From contig JAPLJY010000099.1 in the NCBI GenBank assembly GCA_026388345.1, forward strand, positions 1 to 25,991: DNA of 25,991 nt, written 5' to 3'. A program made the position numbers and the translations under genes. Positions 6,409 to 14,769 of the stretch are shown piece by piece. This DNA comes from Deltaproteobacteria bacterium. Lineage in GTDB: Bacteria; Desulfobacterota; Syntrophia; Syntrophales; UBA5619. The number at the start of each line of letters is the position of its first letter. Positions within the stretch are counted from its first letter, which is position 1. The notes beneath the pieces were generated by a model, which was given only the letters and a program-made list of their open reading frames with translations, searched no databases and was not told where the DNA came from.

Positions 6409-8235
6409 TCACTCCCCCTTGACTGTCGTACCCTCCATGATCGAAATGTCCGCTCTCGCTGGGAAAACCCGTCGGATGCTTTCTTCACATACTGCCTTAC
6501 TGCCTGAGATTAAACTCTCGCTGCGATAGAGTGGAAACTGATCTTGATTGGCTGCCAGGAAGTTGTTTAAGGACGCCAATCGCTCGGGTATTGACGCCGT
6601 ATAGGATTTCAGCAGATCGACCAAAGTAAACTTACGCAGTGATGTCTCCAGACATTCCAAATCGTCAATGGTCATCATAACCAACGGCGCCACACGGAAA
6701 CGGCCCTTGACCATCCATCCGCTTGTTTCAAGAGAATCGGGTTGCAGTTGGATCCTGAATTCCTCAGCAAGATAGTGGCCGAAAACAGGTGCGTCAAGCA
6801 GGCCATCGTGTACGAGCAGTATGGGATATACGCGCTTAGTTCTCGTCAGGTCAATCCCCGCCGGATGCCACTCGTGGGCGGAAATTTTGTGTATACTCCG
6901 TGCCAACTGTTTGTATCCTTGTTCTGCTTTTTCGCCACCGTATCTCGTTCGAAGGTGCTCGACAAAGACCGTCGGATTGCTTTGGGACATCTTGTCATCC
7001 TGAAGCCGGATGGACTTTGCCTCGATGATAACGATTTCGGAAACATCGTCAATGATGAAGTCCGCAACCTGGATTCCATTGTTCTTAGTTTCCCTAACAT
7101 CGGCATAAAGCCTCTTGGCAAGATGTGGACAGGAATCTGGATAGATATGCTGAAGAATGCTTCCGACATAAGTCTCGAATGCATGCCCGAATGCGGTAAA
7201 CAGAGCATCTGATGTTTTTTTCGGCGTGCTGGGGTCCATAAGATGAAAAAGTGGACCAACGTTCGCTTTTTCGGCAAGACAGACCGGGTCCAAGATGATC
7301 ATGCGTCCATCCGTGGCCTTTAGTATTGGGCGTTCCCGGAGAGGCTTCAGGCTGTATTGACACTCAAACGCTCTCGGCTCCTCTTCCTCTCCGGGCCAAA
7401 AAGCCGCCGTGAGTTTGTCCGGTGTGATGCATAACAGCGAGAAAAAATTTTCGAAAAGCTTCCCCATGTGCGGTGCGGAATCCTGGATTATTTTTAGGTT
7501 GAAAATGCCTGAATCATTCTTGCCGCCAACACCTGACTTTGCGTGTGAGTTCATATAGTGCGCCATGATCGTGTAAAGGCAAATATAGTAGTCGTCAAGA
7601 GACAGGCCGGTTCGATTGAGGAATTCAGATTCAAAACCGGCATAGAACCTTGGAAAACTCTCACCGAAAATCTTCTTGCCGCGTGCGAGAACATCAAATT
7701 GCTGGGGATGACAGCGTGTCTCTGTCAGGCTGCGTCGAAACAAGCCAAGAGCATTCGTCCTCTTTTCGTCAATCGAGGACCCTTCAAAGGCGGATTCTCC
7801 ATATACCCGTTGCTCCCAAAGTTCATTTGACATCAACAGGGCTTGAGCAAATGTCTCGCGGGTTTCACGTTTGCTAAATGTATTTCCATCATCGGGATGA
7901 TCGCAACAGAGAAGACAAGCCCACCGGATAAGCTCTAAAAGTGTTCCGCGATGCACGACTCCCGCATGCTCAGGAACGCCCTGAGCCTTGACGAACATGT
8001 TCAATTTTTCAATCTGTTGTCCTATAAAGAAACAGTCGAGGACTTGTTGCTGCTTGGTTTTTTCATCCAAACTGGGATCGGAAAGAATCAGATTCAGCCT
8101 TGCGCACCAGAACAGCGTATCGGTCCGACTCAATGACTTCACTACCTTCTTGAAGTGATCAAAAGTCACTGGGCCATCGCTGAAGACGACATTATAGGGA
8201 ACGTGAACACTTACCGGATTGAGGCTTGATGTCAT
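6409..8235 (-). CDS. Putative PD-(D/E)XK nuclease of the restriction-like operon
   Basis: A 608-aa cytoplasmic protein whose family I do not recognise by name. Its C-terminal half carries a plausible PD-(D/E)XK nuclease core: Glu354 in a helix (FGHAFETYVGSIL), Asp392 in IQVADFIID, and Glu405-x-Lys407 in SEIVIIEAKSI, with the hydrophobic strands and spacing expected. The N-terminal ~330 residues are mostly helical with no recognised motif. It follows the methyltransferase directly: the ATG at 8235 lies four bases past its stop, and an in-frame TTG at 8247 would overlap it. Base composition is visibly less GC-rich than the flanking methyltransferase and helicase, suggesting a different origin. 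The likely role is DNA cleavage partnered with the methyltransferase and helicase; this is inference. Confidence 0.7.
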   Translation of the reverse strand: MTSSLNPVSVHVPYNVVFSDGPVTFDHFKKVVKSLSRTDTLFWCARLNLILSDPSLDEKTKQQQVLDCFFIGQQIEKLNMFVKAQGVPEHAGVVHRGTLLELIRWACLLCCDHPDDGNTFSKRETRETFAQALLMSNELWEQRVYGESAFEGSSIDEKRTNALGLFRRSLTETRCHPQQFDVLARGKKIFGESFPRFYAGFESEFLNRTGLSLDDYYICLYTIMAHYMNSHAKSGVGGKNDSGIFNLKIIQDSAPHMGKLFENFFSLLCITPDKLTAAFWPGEEEEPRAFECQYSLKPLRERPILKATDGRMIILDPVCLAEKANVGPLFHLMDPSTPKKTSDALFTAFGHAFETYVGSILQHIYPDSCPHLAKRLYADVRETKNNGIQVADFIIDDVSEIVIIEAKSIRLQDDKMSQSNPTVFVEHLRTRYGGEKAEQGYKQLARSIHKISAHEWHPAGIDLTRTKRVYPILLVHDGLLDAPVFGHYLAEEFRIQLQPDSLETSGWMVKGRFRVAPLVMMTIDDLECLETSLRKFTLVDLLKSYTASIPERLASLNNFLAANQDQFPLYRSESLISGSKAVCEESIRRVFPARADISIMEGTTVKGE

Positions 8236-8239
8236 TCCG

Positions 8240-11200
8240 CTATTCAACTTTCCCCTCGACTATTGTAATCTCCTCCTCCGTCAGATCGTACAGTTCATAC
8301 ACGATCCGGTCAATCTCCCGCTCCATCGCCGAGGTGTCCGCCGCTGGGTCAGCCGCCTTGGCGGCAAGGATGTGGGAGACGAAGGCCACTATGTCTTTGT
8401 GTTGTTTCTCGGATGGACGTTTGATGATAAGTTTCTCAACGTGCTCCTTCTTAACTTCCGCAAGCGCTTCCCCCTTTTCGGGGTTTAACCACTGGAAGTA
8501 ATAGTTGAGCAAGCGGGAATTCAGAAGACCAAGAATGAACCGCAGATCGTAGTTGCCGTCCCGTTGTACAATGGTGTGCATATTGTTCATGCATACAAAC
8601 TGCTTTCTGTCCAGCGTAGCGATGAGGGAATCCCCTGTCTGACGAATGACGATCTTCTCAAGCGCATCGAACCCCGCCGAGGGACGCGGCTCTGCAAGAT
8701 GATCCCCGTATTTGATCCACCGGTTTCCATCCCATTTGTTTGTGTACTTATCAATGTCGCGTCCCCTCAAAAGCGCGCGATAGGATTTGTCCTTGCAAAT
8801 CGTTGCGTCAAAAACTCTGTTGTCAACAGTCGCCCTTGTCTGCGTTGGGACACCTTTCCCAACTTGGTATGGTTTCATCCCGACCGTAACAATGCAAAGA
8901 TCTTTTAGAAGAACGGTATTGCTCATGACCTTCTCAATTATCGCCTCGTGGCTGGGATCGAAGAAGATATTAACAGGCTCACCTTCGAGGGTAGCCCATT
9001 TCGACTGCTCGACAACCCTAACTGACGAATCACCTTCGCTCACCAGCTTGACGGTGACACTGTTGGAGTATGGAGGCTCGTTTCGGATGATGACAACCTC
9101 GTTATCTACAACCGCATCGAAGACCTTGCGAGAATAGTGTGCAATTTCCTGAATACTCTTCTCTGTGAACAGGAACCTGCGTATTTTTTTCAGTTTCAGA
9201 TTGGTCAACCAGGGATTCGGGATGATGAAATCGACAATCCCTCCGGGTGAAAGCAAATCAAAAGCTCGCTCGATAAAGAGCAGGTAGCTGTCGAGCTGAT
9301 AGTCTTGGTGGCGGAAGAGGCGCAAAAGCGTGTGTTTCTCTGCTTCGGAGAACTTGGCGCCATACGGCGGATTCCCGATCACCACGTCAAACCCCTCCCG
9401 TATGCCGAACATCCACTCGGGATCAAAAAAAGGAGCGGTGGCATTCTGGTCGTAAGGGTCCCAGTCGGCGAGTCGTTTGGCCGTGGTGTCACCCCAGCCG
9501 TCGCGCTTGAGCAGTTCCGCAATCTCGGCGCGGAGATTTTTGTCCTGCCCACGGAATTTGGCTTTACCAGCCAACGTCCTGGCATTGAAATGCTTCTCCC
9601 GCACCTTGCGCAGATCCGCTTCTTTGGCGTCAATATCCGGATTGCGGAACGCGCCTTGCTTGGGCTTTTCAATCCCGATCAGTGTGTTGGCGGCGACGAA
9701 CTTGGTCTCCAGGTTGGGCAACGGGCGCACGCCGAGGTTTGGTGCATCCGGGTCCATCCGCTGGTCCACGATCAGCGAGATGAAAAACCGCATCTTGGCG
9801 ATCTGAACGGCAATAGCCTGGATATCCACACCATAGAGGCAGTTTTCGATCAGGTAGAGCTTGCGTCCGTAATCCAGTTCGTTACGCTCGAACGCCTCCT
9901 CGATACCGACGATCTGCTGTTCCATTTCCCTGACCGTTCGCTCGCGGATGGCGGCGTCTTCGATCTTCTCCGCCGTGGCGACGGCGTCGCGGACACGTTG
10001 GATCTGCCGCTGCTCCCACTGCTTATTTTGCGGATCGAGCTTGCCGAGGATGAAGACCAGCTTGTGCAAAATGCCCATTGGGAAAGCACCCGATCCAACC
10101 GCTGGGTCCAGCGCCTTCAGGCCATCAATCGCGGCGATCAGCGACTCGGTTTCCCTGTCGTCGAAATCGTGGCCGCTCTCCTCCCACGACGCCAGCCGCC
10201 GGAGTTTCTCTTCCGTTGCCTTTTCATCCCCTGCGGGTAGCCCTCCCTTCAAAAATGCGATCAAGGCCTCGTCCACCATGTAGTCCACGATCTCGCGCGG
10301 GGTGTAGAACGAGCCGGTCTGTTTGCGGGCCGTGGCCCCGGTCTCGGGATTGTAGGCGGCGAGCAGGTTCTCGAACACCTTGCCGGAGAGCTCCGGATCG
10401 AGGGCGACTTCCTGCTCGATGGGCGTGTTTTCCTCAATCGTGAAATGGTACTGCTGGAGCGTATGGATCAGCCCGCGCACCCGGACCTTCTTGAACTTCC
10501 TGTCGCCGTAATCCGCGCTGAGGTCTTCCTCCCGCTCGGACCCGAAGAACAGGAAATCCGGCACTACCGGCTGGCTGTCCGAACGGCGGGAAAACCCGTC
10601 AATCCGAACGTAGCGCGGCCTGGCGTTATCGCCCAGGTCCTTGTCCAGGCACTCGAACAGGCCGCCGTTGAGGAACGGGATGTTCTTGAACAAAGCCAGC
10701 GCCTCACCGGGTTTTTGGAACAAATCCCGATAGCGGTAAAGACTGTGCGCCATGAAGTTTTGCTCGTCCTTCACCCAGCCCCGCTTGTCCATCTCTGTAT
10801 TCAGCGTGGCAAAGAACAGATTCTGCAGAATCGCCTTGAAGAAAACGGACTCCTTGCGGGTATCCTTCTCAGGCGCAAACCCGTCGAGAAGTTCATTTAG
10901 ACGGCGCTGATCGAACAGCTCCGGAGGGATCAGGCCCTTTTCCTTCACGAACCAGCAGAAGATCAACCGCGTGATCATCCGGATCACACCGATATGGTCG
11001 TGCCCGTCAGCCTCTTTGGGTGCGTCCTTGGGGAACCGAACGTGCCTCAGCGCCCAGAAATACCAGTTGGCGAGCTCCTTGTAGAATGCTTTGGTGACTT
11101 GTTCGACATCAAAGGCGTCATCGTGGCGTTTTTGAACCTCCAGCGCGGGGATGCCGAACAGCTCTTTCCCCATCAGCGCGAGATCCATCATCTGCAGCCG

Positions 11201-11635
11201 CTCAGCGGCCGTGCGCAAACCGCTGTCGGCCTGCACGGTCATCCGGCGGAAAAGCCGCCGCTTCTCCGCCTTCTCGTCATACTTGACGTTCAGAAAATGC
11301 CAGGCGGATTGCGTTGTGTCGGAGAAAACAAACAGGCAGTAAGGATGTTCGCGGATCAACTGATTGACGATGGGCCGTTCAAGATTTCTCTGAAGGCCGG
11401 CAGAGGCCAGGCGGCAATAGACTACATGAAACGCGCGGTCCTCACCGCCGCTCGCAAACAGGACGGGATCATCGGCCAGCGCACCGCGGGCGGAATCAGG
11501 CCAGCCGCGCATGCTCAACGGCTGGTTTTCGCGCTCGTAGTTCAATTCCTCCCAGAACAGCTTTTTGAGCCCGCCCAGATCCCGCAAGTCCCGGAGGATA
11601 TTCAGAACCGTCTGCTGTCTTTCAATCTGGGCCAT
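8240..11635 (-). CDS. Eco57I/type IIG-like N6-adenine DNA methyltransferase
   Basis: A 1131-aa DNA methyltransferase that should transfer a methyl group from SAM to adenine at a specific site. The N-terminal ~130 residues form a conserved region of unknown role; TGSFYTPREIVDYMVDEAL (440-458) opens the methyltransferase part; motif I DPAVGSGAF is at 510-518 and motif IV NPPY at 755-758. The C-terminal ~300 residues resemble a TaqI/type I-like target-recognition domain (LLNSRLLNYYF near 1037-1047). No clear nuclease site is visible in the N-terminus, so cleavage probably depends on the neighbouring nuclease and PLD-helicase. First gene of the operon; SD GGGGTG lies 4 bases before ATG. A remnant of a second copy is at 6209-6334. 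It resembles methyltransferases of DISARM/BREX-type and restriction-like systems without their other marker genes. Confidence 0.92.
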   Translation of the reverse strand: MAQIERQQTVLNILRDLRDLGGLKKLFWEELNYERENQPLSMRGWPDSARGALADDPVLFASGGEDRAFHVVYCRLASAGLQRNLERPIVNQLIREHPYCLFVFSDTTQSAWHFLNVKYDEKAEKRRLFRRMTVQADSGLRTAAERLQMMDLALMGKELFGIPALEVQKRHDDAFDVEQVTKAFYKELANWYFWALRHVRFPKDAPKEADGHDHIGVIRMITRLIFCWFVKEKGLIPPELFDQRRLNELLDGFAPEKDTRKESVFFKAILQNLFFATLNTEMDKRGWVKDEQNFMAHSLYRYRDLFQKPGEALALFKNIPFLNGGLFECLDKDLGDNARPRYVRIDGFSRRSDSQPVVPDFLFFGSEREEDLSADYGDRKFKKVRVRGLIHTLQQYHFTIEENTPIEQEVALDPELSGKVFENLLAAYNPETGATARKQTGSFYTPREIVDYMVDEALIAFLKGGLPAGDEKATEEKLRRLASWEESGHDFDDRETESLIAAIDGLKALDPAVGSGAFPMGILHKLVFILGKLDPQNKQWEQRQIQRVRDAVATAEKIEDAAIRERTVREMEQQIVGIEEAFERNELDYGRKLYLIENCLYGVDIQAIAVQIAKMRFFISLIVDQRMDPDAPNLGVRPLPNLETKFVAANTLIGIEKPKQGAFRNPDIDAKEADLRKVREKHFNARTLAGKAKFRGQDKNLRAEIAELLKRDGWGDTTAKRLADWDPYDQNATAPFFDPEWMFGIREGFDVVIGNPPYGAKFSEAEKHTLLRLFRHQDYQLDSYLLFIERAFDLLSPGGIVDFIIPNPWLTNLKLKKIRRFLFTEKSIQEIAHYSRKVFDAVVDNEVVIIRNEPPYSNSVTVKLVSEGDSSVRVVEQSKWATLEGEPVNIFFDPSHEAIIEKVMSNTVLLKDLCIVTVGMKPYQVGKGVPTQTRATVDNRVFDATICKDKSYRALLRGRDIDKYTNKWDGNRWIKYGDHLAEPRPSAGFDALEKIVIRQTGDSLIATLDRKQFVCMNNMHTIVQRDGNYDLRFILGLLNSRLLNYYFQWLNPEKGEALAEVKKEHVEKLIIKRPSEKQHKDIVAFVSHILAAKAADPAADTSAMEREIDRIVYELYDLTEEEITIVEGKVE

Positions 11636-11712
11636 TCATCACCCCGGCTTTTCTCATTTTTGGCGATGTCGCAAGCTTAAGCATGCTGATGCAAAAAAGG
11701 CACATGGTTTCC

Positions 11713-11737
11713 CGGTGGTGCCATATTATTTCAACCA
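11713..11737. repeat. 25-base element shared with 13510-13534, copy 1
   Basis: The block cggtggtgcca, six variable bases, atttcaacca-type core matches 13510-13534 at 22 of 25 bases. It lies 78 bases upstream of the methyltransferase start. It may be a shared regulatory site or a tail of the dispersed repeat family. Confidence 0.55.
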
Positions 11738-11976
11738 CGTATCCGTTGGCCCGGGGTCATTCAAAAGAACCTGCCCTGAAAATATATTATATCAATACCA
11801 TAGTTATAAAGGAAATAACATCCATGATTGCAGGTTGACAATCCTCCATCTTCGTTGTGGTTGACAACTTGTGGCGGGAAAAAGTTGGATTCTTCACGAA
11901 CAGGGTATAATCCATCAAGGAGCAACACCTTTCAACCCGAAGTCAATGAATTCGCAGAGATGGTGGCGGTATTGAC

Positions 11977-12020
11977 TTGTATTTGAACGAGGTGAGCTCG
12001 GTTGATGAAAAAATGACATG
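11977..12020. repeat. Dispersed intergenic repeat, partial copy
   Basis: Contains ttgtatttgaac, gagct-cggtt and atgaaaaaatgacatg, matching in order the end part of the copy at 19787-19870 and the piece at 22581-22616. Degenerate. Confidence 0.45.
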
Positions 12021-12154
12021 TACCGGACCTTGACGCCACCTACAAAGTGTGAGGGGCGGTTATCTGGTCTGGTTATTGAATTCGGCTTGAAATGTATATT
12101 TTAACAGTTAACCTGCAACTTATTGCACTGTCCCGTTTATGGAGAGAGTTATAG

Positions 12155-12183
12155 AAGCCCGGATAATGTAACGTGCCGGGTTT
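12155..12183 (-). terminator. Weak hairpin downstream of the MFS gene
   Basis: An 8-bp stem (aagcccgg / ccgggttt, one G-T pair, 13-base loop) lies 49 bases beyond the MFS stop. There is no clear T-run on the minus strand, so intrinsic termination is uncertain. Confidence 0.3.
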
Positions 12184-12231
12184 CCCATAGCGTTATCATC
12201 ATTGGTAGATCCAGTGTTTAAGCTTATCTAT

Positions 12232-13482
12232 TTACACGGGGCGAAGCGGTAAAGTCTTCAAATTAAAAGCAAGTGCCATAATAATAAGATTTAAAACAAC
12301 CAGAAATATAACCCCGGAAAGAAACGATCCGGTAATGTCGAATAATGTCCCGATGATTAACGGACCGGAGAAACCGCCGATTTCGGCAACGGCAAAAAAT
12401 ACTCCGCTTGCCAGTCCAATGATGTTTGATTCCACTTCCGGTGTATCCATGAGCAGGAGCATAAGCAGGGGGAAAATAGCGAAGCCGGATATACCGAATA
12501 TGATGAGCCCCGTGACCATAAACGCGCCACCGGTGATTGCAAGCAATACGATTGACAGAACATTGGCTATCGCCATTATCGAGACCATTTTCCCCCTGAA
12601 ACGGGGCGGACTAAGAGAAGGAATAAAGAGTACCGAAAAGATCCCGGTAAATACAGGAATGGAAGCCATGAACCCTGCCTCGGTGGCACTCATCCCCCGA
12701 CTTTCAAATAAATTAGGAAGCCAGTTGGTCAGACCGTGAGAAGTACAGAAAGCAAGCAACCCTCCGAGAAAAATTATCCGTATTGTTGATACTTTGATCA
12801 AACGGGGAAAAACGTGGGCAATACTCATTTCCGTCGAGGAATCGGCATGTCTGGCATCACGAGCCCCCAATAACCAGATCACGGCGATAATAAACGTTGC
12901 CAATCCAAAATAGACAAATGTGAGTCTCCAGCTGAAACCGACTAAAGGCATAATCAGGCTGTTGGTTGTTGAAAAAGCGATCAGACCGCCGACAGAGATT
13001 GCCGTCGTGTATATGCCGACCGCGATGCCACGACTTTTACCGGAAAACCAGTGTGAAATTGCAGTCGGGGCCCCAATAGAGATCAATGGTGCCCCCGTTC
13101 CAAAAAGCATTACTGTGAAGAGAAAAGGTATAAACCCGTTTGCGAAATAGCGCAGGACTGCCGAAAGGCACATTATTAAAATACCGGCAAATACAGCCGC
13201 GCGGACACCGAAACGATCAGTGATGGAACCGGCAATTATTCCGACTCCTATATAAGTCAACTGCCAGGAACCAAGAACAAATCCCATTTGTCCGTAGGAC
13301 ATATCAAGATCGGAAAGGATGGGAGTAATAAGCGGTGCTATTGACCGTGAGACAAGTCCAAAAGCGGCATATGACAACCATACGAGAGCCAGCATTACCC
13401 AACGGTAAGTGCTTTGTTGGGAAGAAGCTATTATTTCTGGATGCAGATCATTCGTATCGCCAATAATTTTTTCATTTGTCAT
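12232..13482 (-). CDS. Major facilitator superfamily transporter
   Basis: A 416-aa inner-membrane secondary transporter with about twelve hydrophobic segments in two halves separated by a charged loop (LLGARDARHADSSTEMS). The loop 2-3 signature is seen as GSITDRFGVRAA, and the segment after it fits the MFS fold. General look is closest to CynX/NimT- or OFA-like carriers of small anions, but the substrate cannot be read from sequence. The start is the ATG at 13482 with SD GAGGG seven bases upstream; the frame is open further upstream but lacks a better start. It stands alone, downstream of the methyltransferase/hydrolase pair on the same strand but separated by about 290 bases with a repeat. 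Confidence 0.88.
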   Translation of the reverse strand: MTNEKIIGDTNDLHPEIIASSQQSTYRWVMLALVWLSYAAFGLVSRSIAPLITPILSDLDMSYGQMGFVLGSWQLTYIGVGIIAGSITDRFGVRAAVFAGILIMCLSAVLRYFANGFIPFLFTVMLFGTGAPLISIGAPTAISHWFSGKSRGIAVGIYTTAISVGGLIAFSTTNSLIMPLVGFSWRLTFVYFGLATFIIAVIWLLGARDARHADSSTEMSIAHVFPRLIKVSTIRIIFLGGLLAFCTSHGLTNWLPNLFESRGMSATEAGFMASIPVFTGIFSVLFIPSLSPPRFRGKMVSIMAIANVLSIVLLAITGGAFMVTGLIIFGISGFAIFPLLMLLLMDTPEVESNIIGLASGVFFAVAEIGGFSGPLIIGTLFDITGSFLSGVIFLVVLNLIIMALAFNLKTLPLRPV

Positions 13483-13509
13483 TAAATTTCCCTCAGTAAT
13501 CCCCCGGCA

Positions 13510-13534
13510 CGGTGGTGCCACAGCATTTCAACCA
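13510..13534. repeat. 25-base element shared with 11713-11737, copy 2
   Basis: Lies 28 bases upstream of the MFS start codon and matches the copy before the methyltransferase operon at 22 of 25 bases (cggtggtgcca ... atttcaacca). TATAAT on the minus strand is directly adjacent upstream (around 13534-13540) and could be a -10, without a good -35. Confidence 0.5.
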
Positions 13535-13650
13535 TTATAACTGATACTGTTGCATGGTTCTCGAAATCGGTCAATTATTGAGTACAGAAAGGCAGCCGTA
13601 GGCTGAATACGCTGGCAATAAGCTATCACGGAGTAGCATGTTTCATCTCG

Positions 13651-13760
13651 CATTCAACGATCTGCCCTGAAAACCCAACATGCAGCTTTGTATTTGAAGC
13701 TTGGATATCCCTTCTTCGATGTTGTTCGTTGTTTTTTCAGGAAGAACGGCTAGATTCTAC
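13651..13760. repeat. Dispersed intergenic repeat, long copy
   Basis: Blocks in order: cattcaacgatctgccctga, ttgtatttga, cttcttcgatgttgttcgtt, ttcaggaagaacggctagat, tctac. It matches 15667-15768 along its length and 17491-17541 and 19787-19840 in the first two blocks. It lies directly beyond the stop of the O-methyltransferase gene. Confidence 0.7.
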
Positions 13761-13773
13761 TCCCCTCATCTCA

Positions 13774-14769
13774 TCAAGTTTTGAAGGCTTCGACCAATGC
13801 ATCCATATGCTCCCCGGCTCTGAGGAACCGCACACTTGCGAATCCCGCATCTTCAAGCCAATTCCTGATTTCATTGAAGGTGTAGGTGGAGCCCCCTACC
13901 GTGTTCACGAGCATGTTGACGGCGAAGATCGCCCCGTCTTTGGGCTCGATGCGGCCGGGCTCCATGACGTGATCGCGGATGATAAGTCGGCCTCCCGGGA
14001 CCATAGCGCGCAGTACCTTCCGGAACAACTCGACGTTTCTCATGGGGCTGTTCTGGTGGATGATGGCGGAAAGCAGGGCCAGGTCGTGTCCACCGGGCAG
14101 TTCGTCCTCATAAAAATCCCCCGTTACGAGATGGACTCGGTCGAGCATTCCCTCCTCGGCTAGGCGCTCGCGGGCTATTTGGATAACTGCGGGCCTGTCG
14201 AAAAGCGTTGCCCTCATCTCCGGGGCGGCCTTGAGAAAAGCGATGGCATAGGTGCCAGAAGCGCCGCCCACGTCGATCAGGTTCCTTGCCGTGCCGGGCT
14301 GGATAGCCGTCACGATTTTCTGCGCTAGGGGCGTCCCCACCACATGCATGGCCCCGATGAAGGCGCACAGTTCATCGGCATCACGGGCAGAAGATGCCGG
14401 GGCTTCGCTCAAGCCAGTTCCTTTGACTATGGGAGTAAGGTCAGACCAGCTCTCCCACAGGTGGGCCGCGTGGAGGATCATCGGTAGAACCGTCCGGGGA
14501 CTCTTCTGGATAAGGAACGGGGCAGCATCAGGGGCGGAGAGATACATGTCTTCCTTCTTGGAAAGCAAGCCCATTGCCGCCAGCGCATCGAGGAGAATGG
14601 TCAAGCCTCGCAGATCGGCATTCAGCATGCCTGAAAGATCTTTGGCGGTTAATGGAACCACGTCCAGAAGAGTGAAGAGATTCATCTCGGCCGCGGACAG
14701 AAGAATTCGGCTTTCCATGAATTGCCGGGCGAGCTTCAGGATGGCTTCAGGACCGTTGTTTGGTTTCAT
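13774..14769 (-). CDS. SAM-dependent O-methyltransferase (COMT/acetylserotonin methyltransferase-like)
   Basis: A 331-aa cytoplasmic methyltransferase. The N-terminal ~100 residues are a helical dimerisation/winged-helix domain (LNADLRGLTILLDALAAMGLL); the SAM-binding motif I is NLIDVGGASGTYAIAF near the middle, followed by TLFDRPAVI (acidic residue for the ribose) and GGRLIIRDHV. The substrate is probably a small hydroxylated aromatic or similar, but this is not visible. The ATG at 14769 is preferred over the GTG at 14775 because, once a likely frameshift in the upstream hydrolase is corrected, the hydrolase TGA overlaps this ATG as ATGA. The two genes thus form a coupled pair. Confidence 0.88.
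   Translation of the reverse strand: MKPNNGPEAILKLARQFMESRILLSAAEMNLFTLLDVVPLTAKDLSGMLNADLRGLTILLDALAAMGLLSKKEDMYLSAPDAAPFLIQKSPRTVLPMILHAAHLWESWSDLTPIVKGTGLSEAPASSARDADELCAFIGAMHVVGTPLAQKIVTAIQPGTARNLIDVGGASGTYAIAFLKAAPEMRATLFDRPAVIQIARERLAEEGMLDRVHLVTGDFYEDELPGGHDLALLSAIIHQNSPMRNVELFRKVLRAMVPGGRLIIRDHVMEPGRIEPKDGAIFAVNMLVNTVGGSTYTFNEIRNWLEDAGFASVRFLRAGEHMDALVEAFKT

Larger units (their letters stand above)
11636..12231. other. Non-coding gap upstream of the defence operon
   Basis: About 600 bases without a convincing gene. It must hold the promoter of the methyltransferase operon, but no clean -35/-10 pair is seen on the minus strand. Contents: a 25-base element at 11713-11737 shared with the region before the MFS gene, two TTGACA words at 11834 and 11861 without matching -10 boxes, a dispersed-repeat piece at 11977-12020 and a hairpin at 12155-12183. 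Confidence 0.5.

Noticed and set aside
9305..10240. Plus-strand open frame (311 codons) opposite the methyltransferase
   Set aside because: Antisense shadow; the opposite strand has motif I and NPPY in frame.
1010..11635. A standard DISARM or BREX system
   Set aside because: No drmA/drmB-like (DUF1998) gene, no pglZ, brxC or Lon-like gene is present in the operon.
11834..11911. TTGACA at 11834 and 11861 with TATAAT at 11906 as a plus-strand promoter
   Set aside because: Spacings are about 39 bases or more, far from 16-18, and no plus-strand gene follows.
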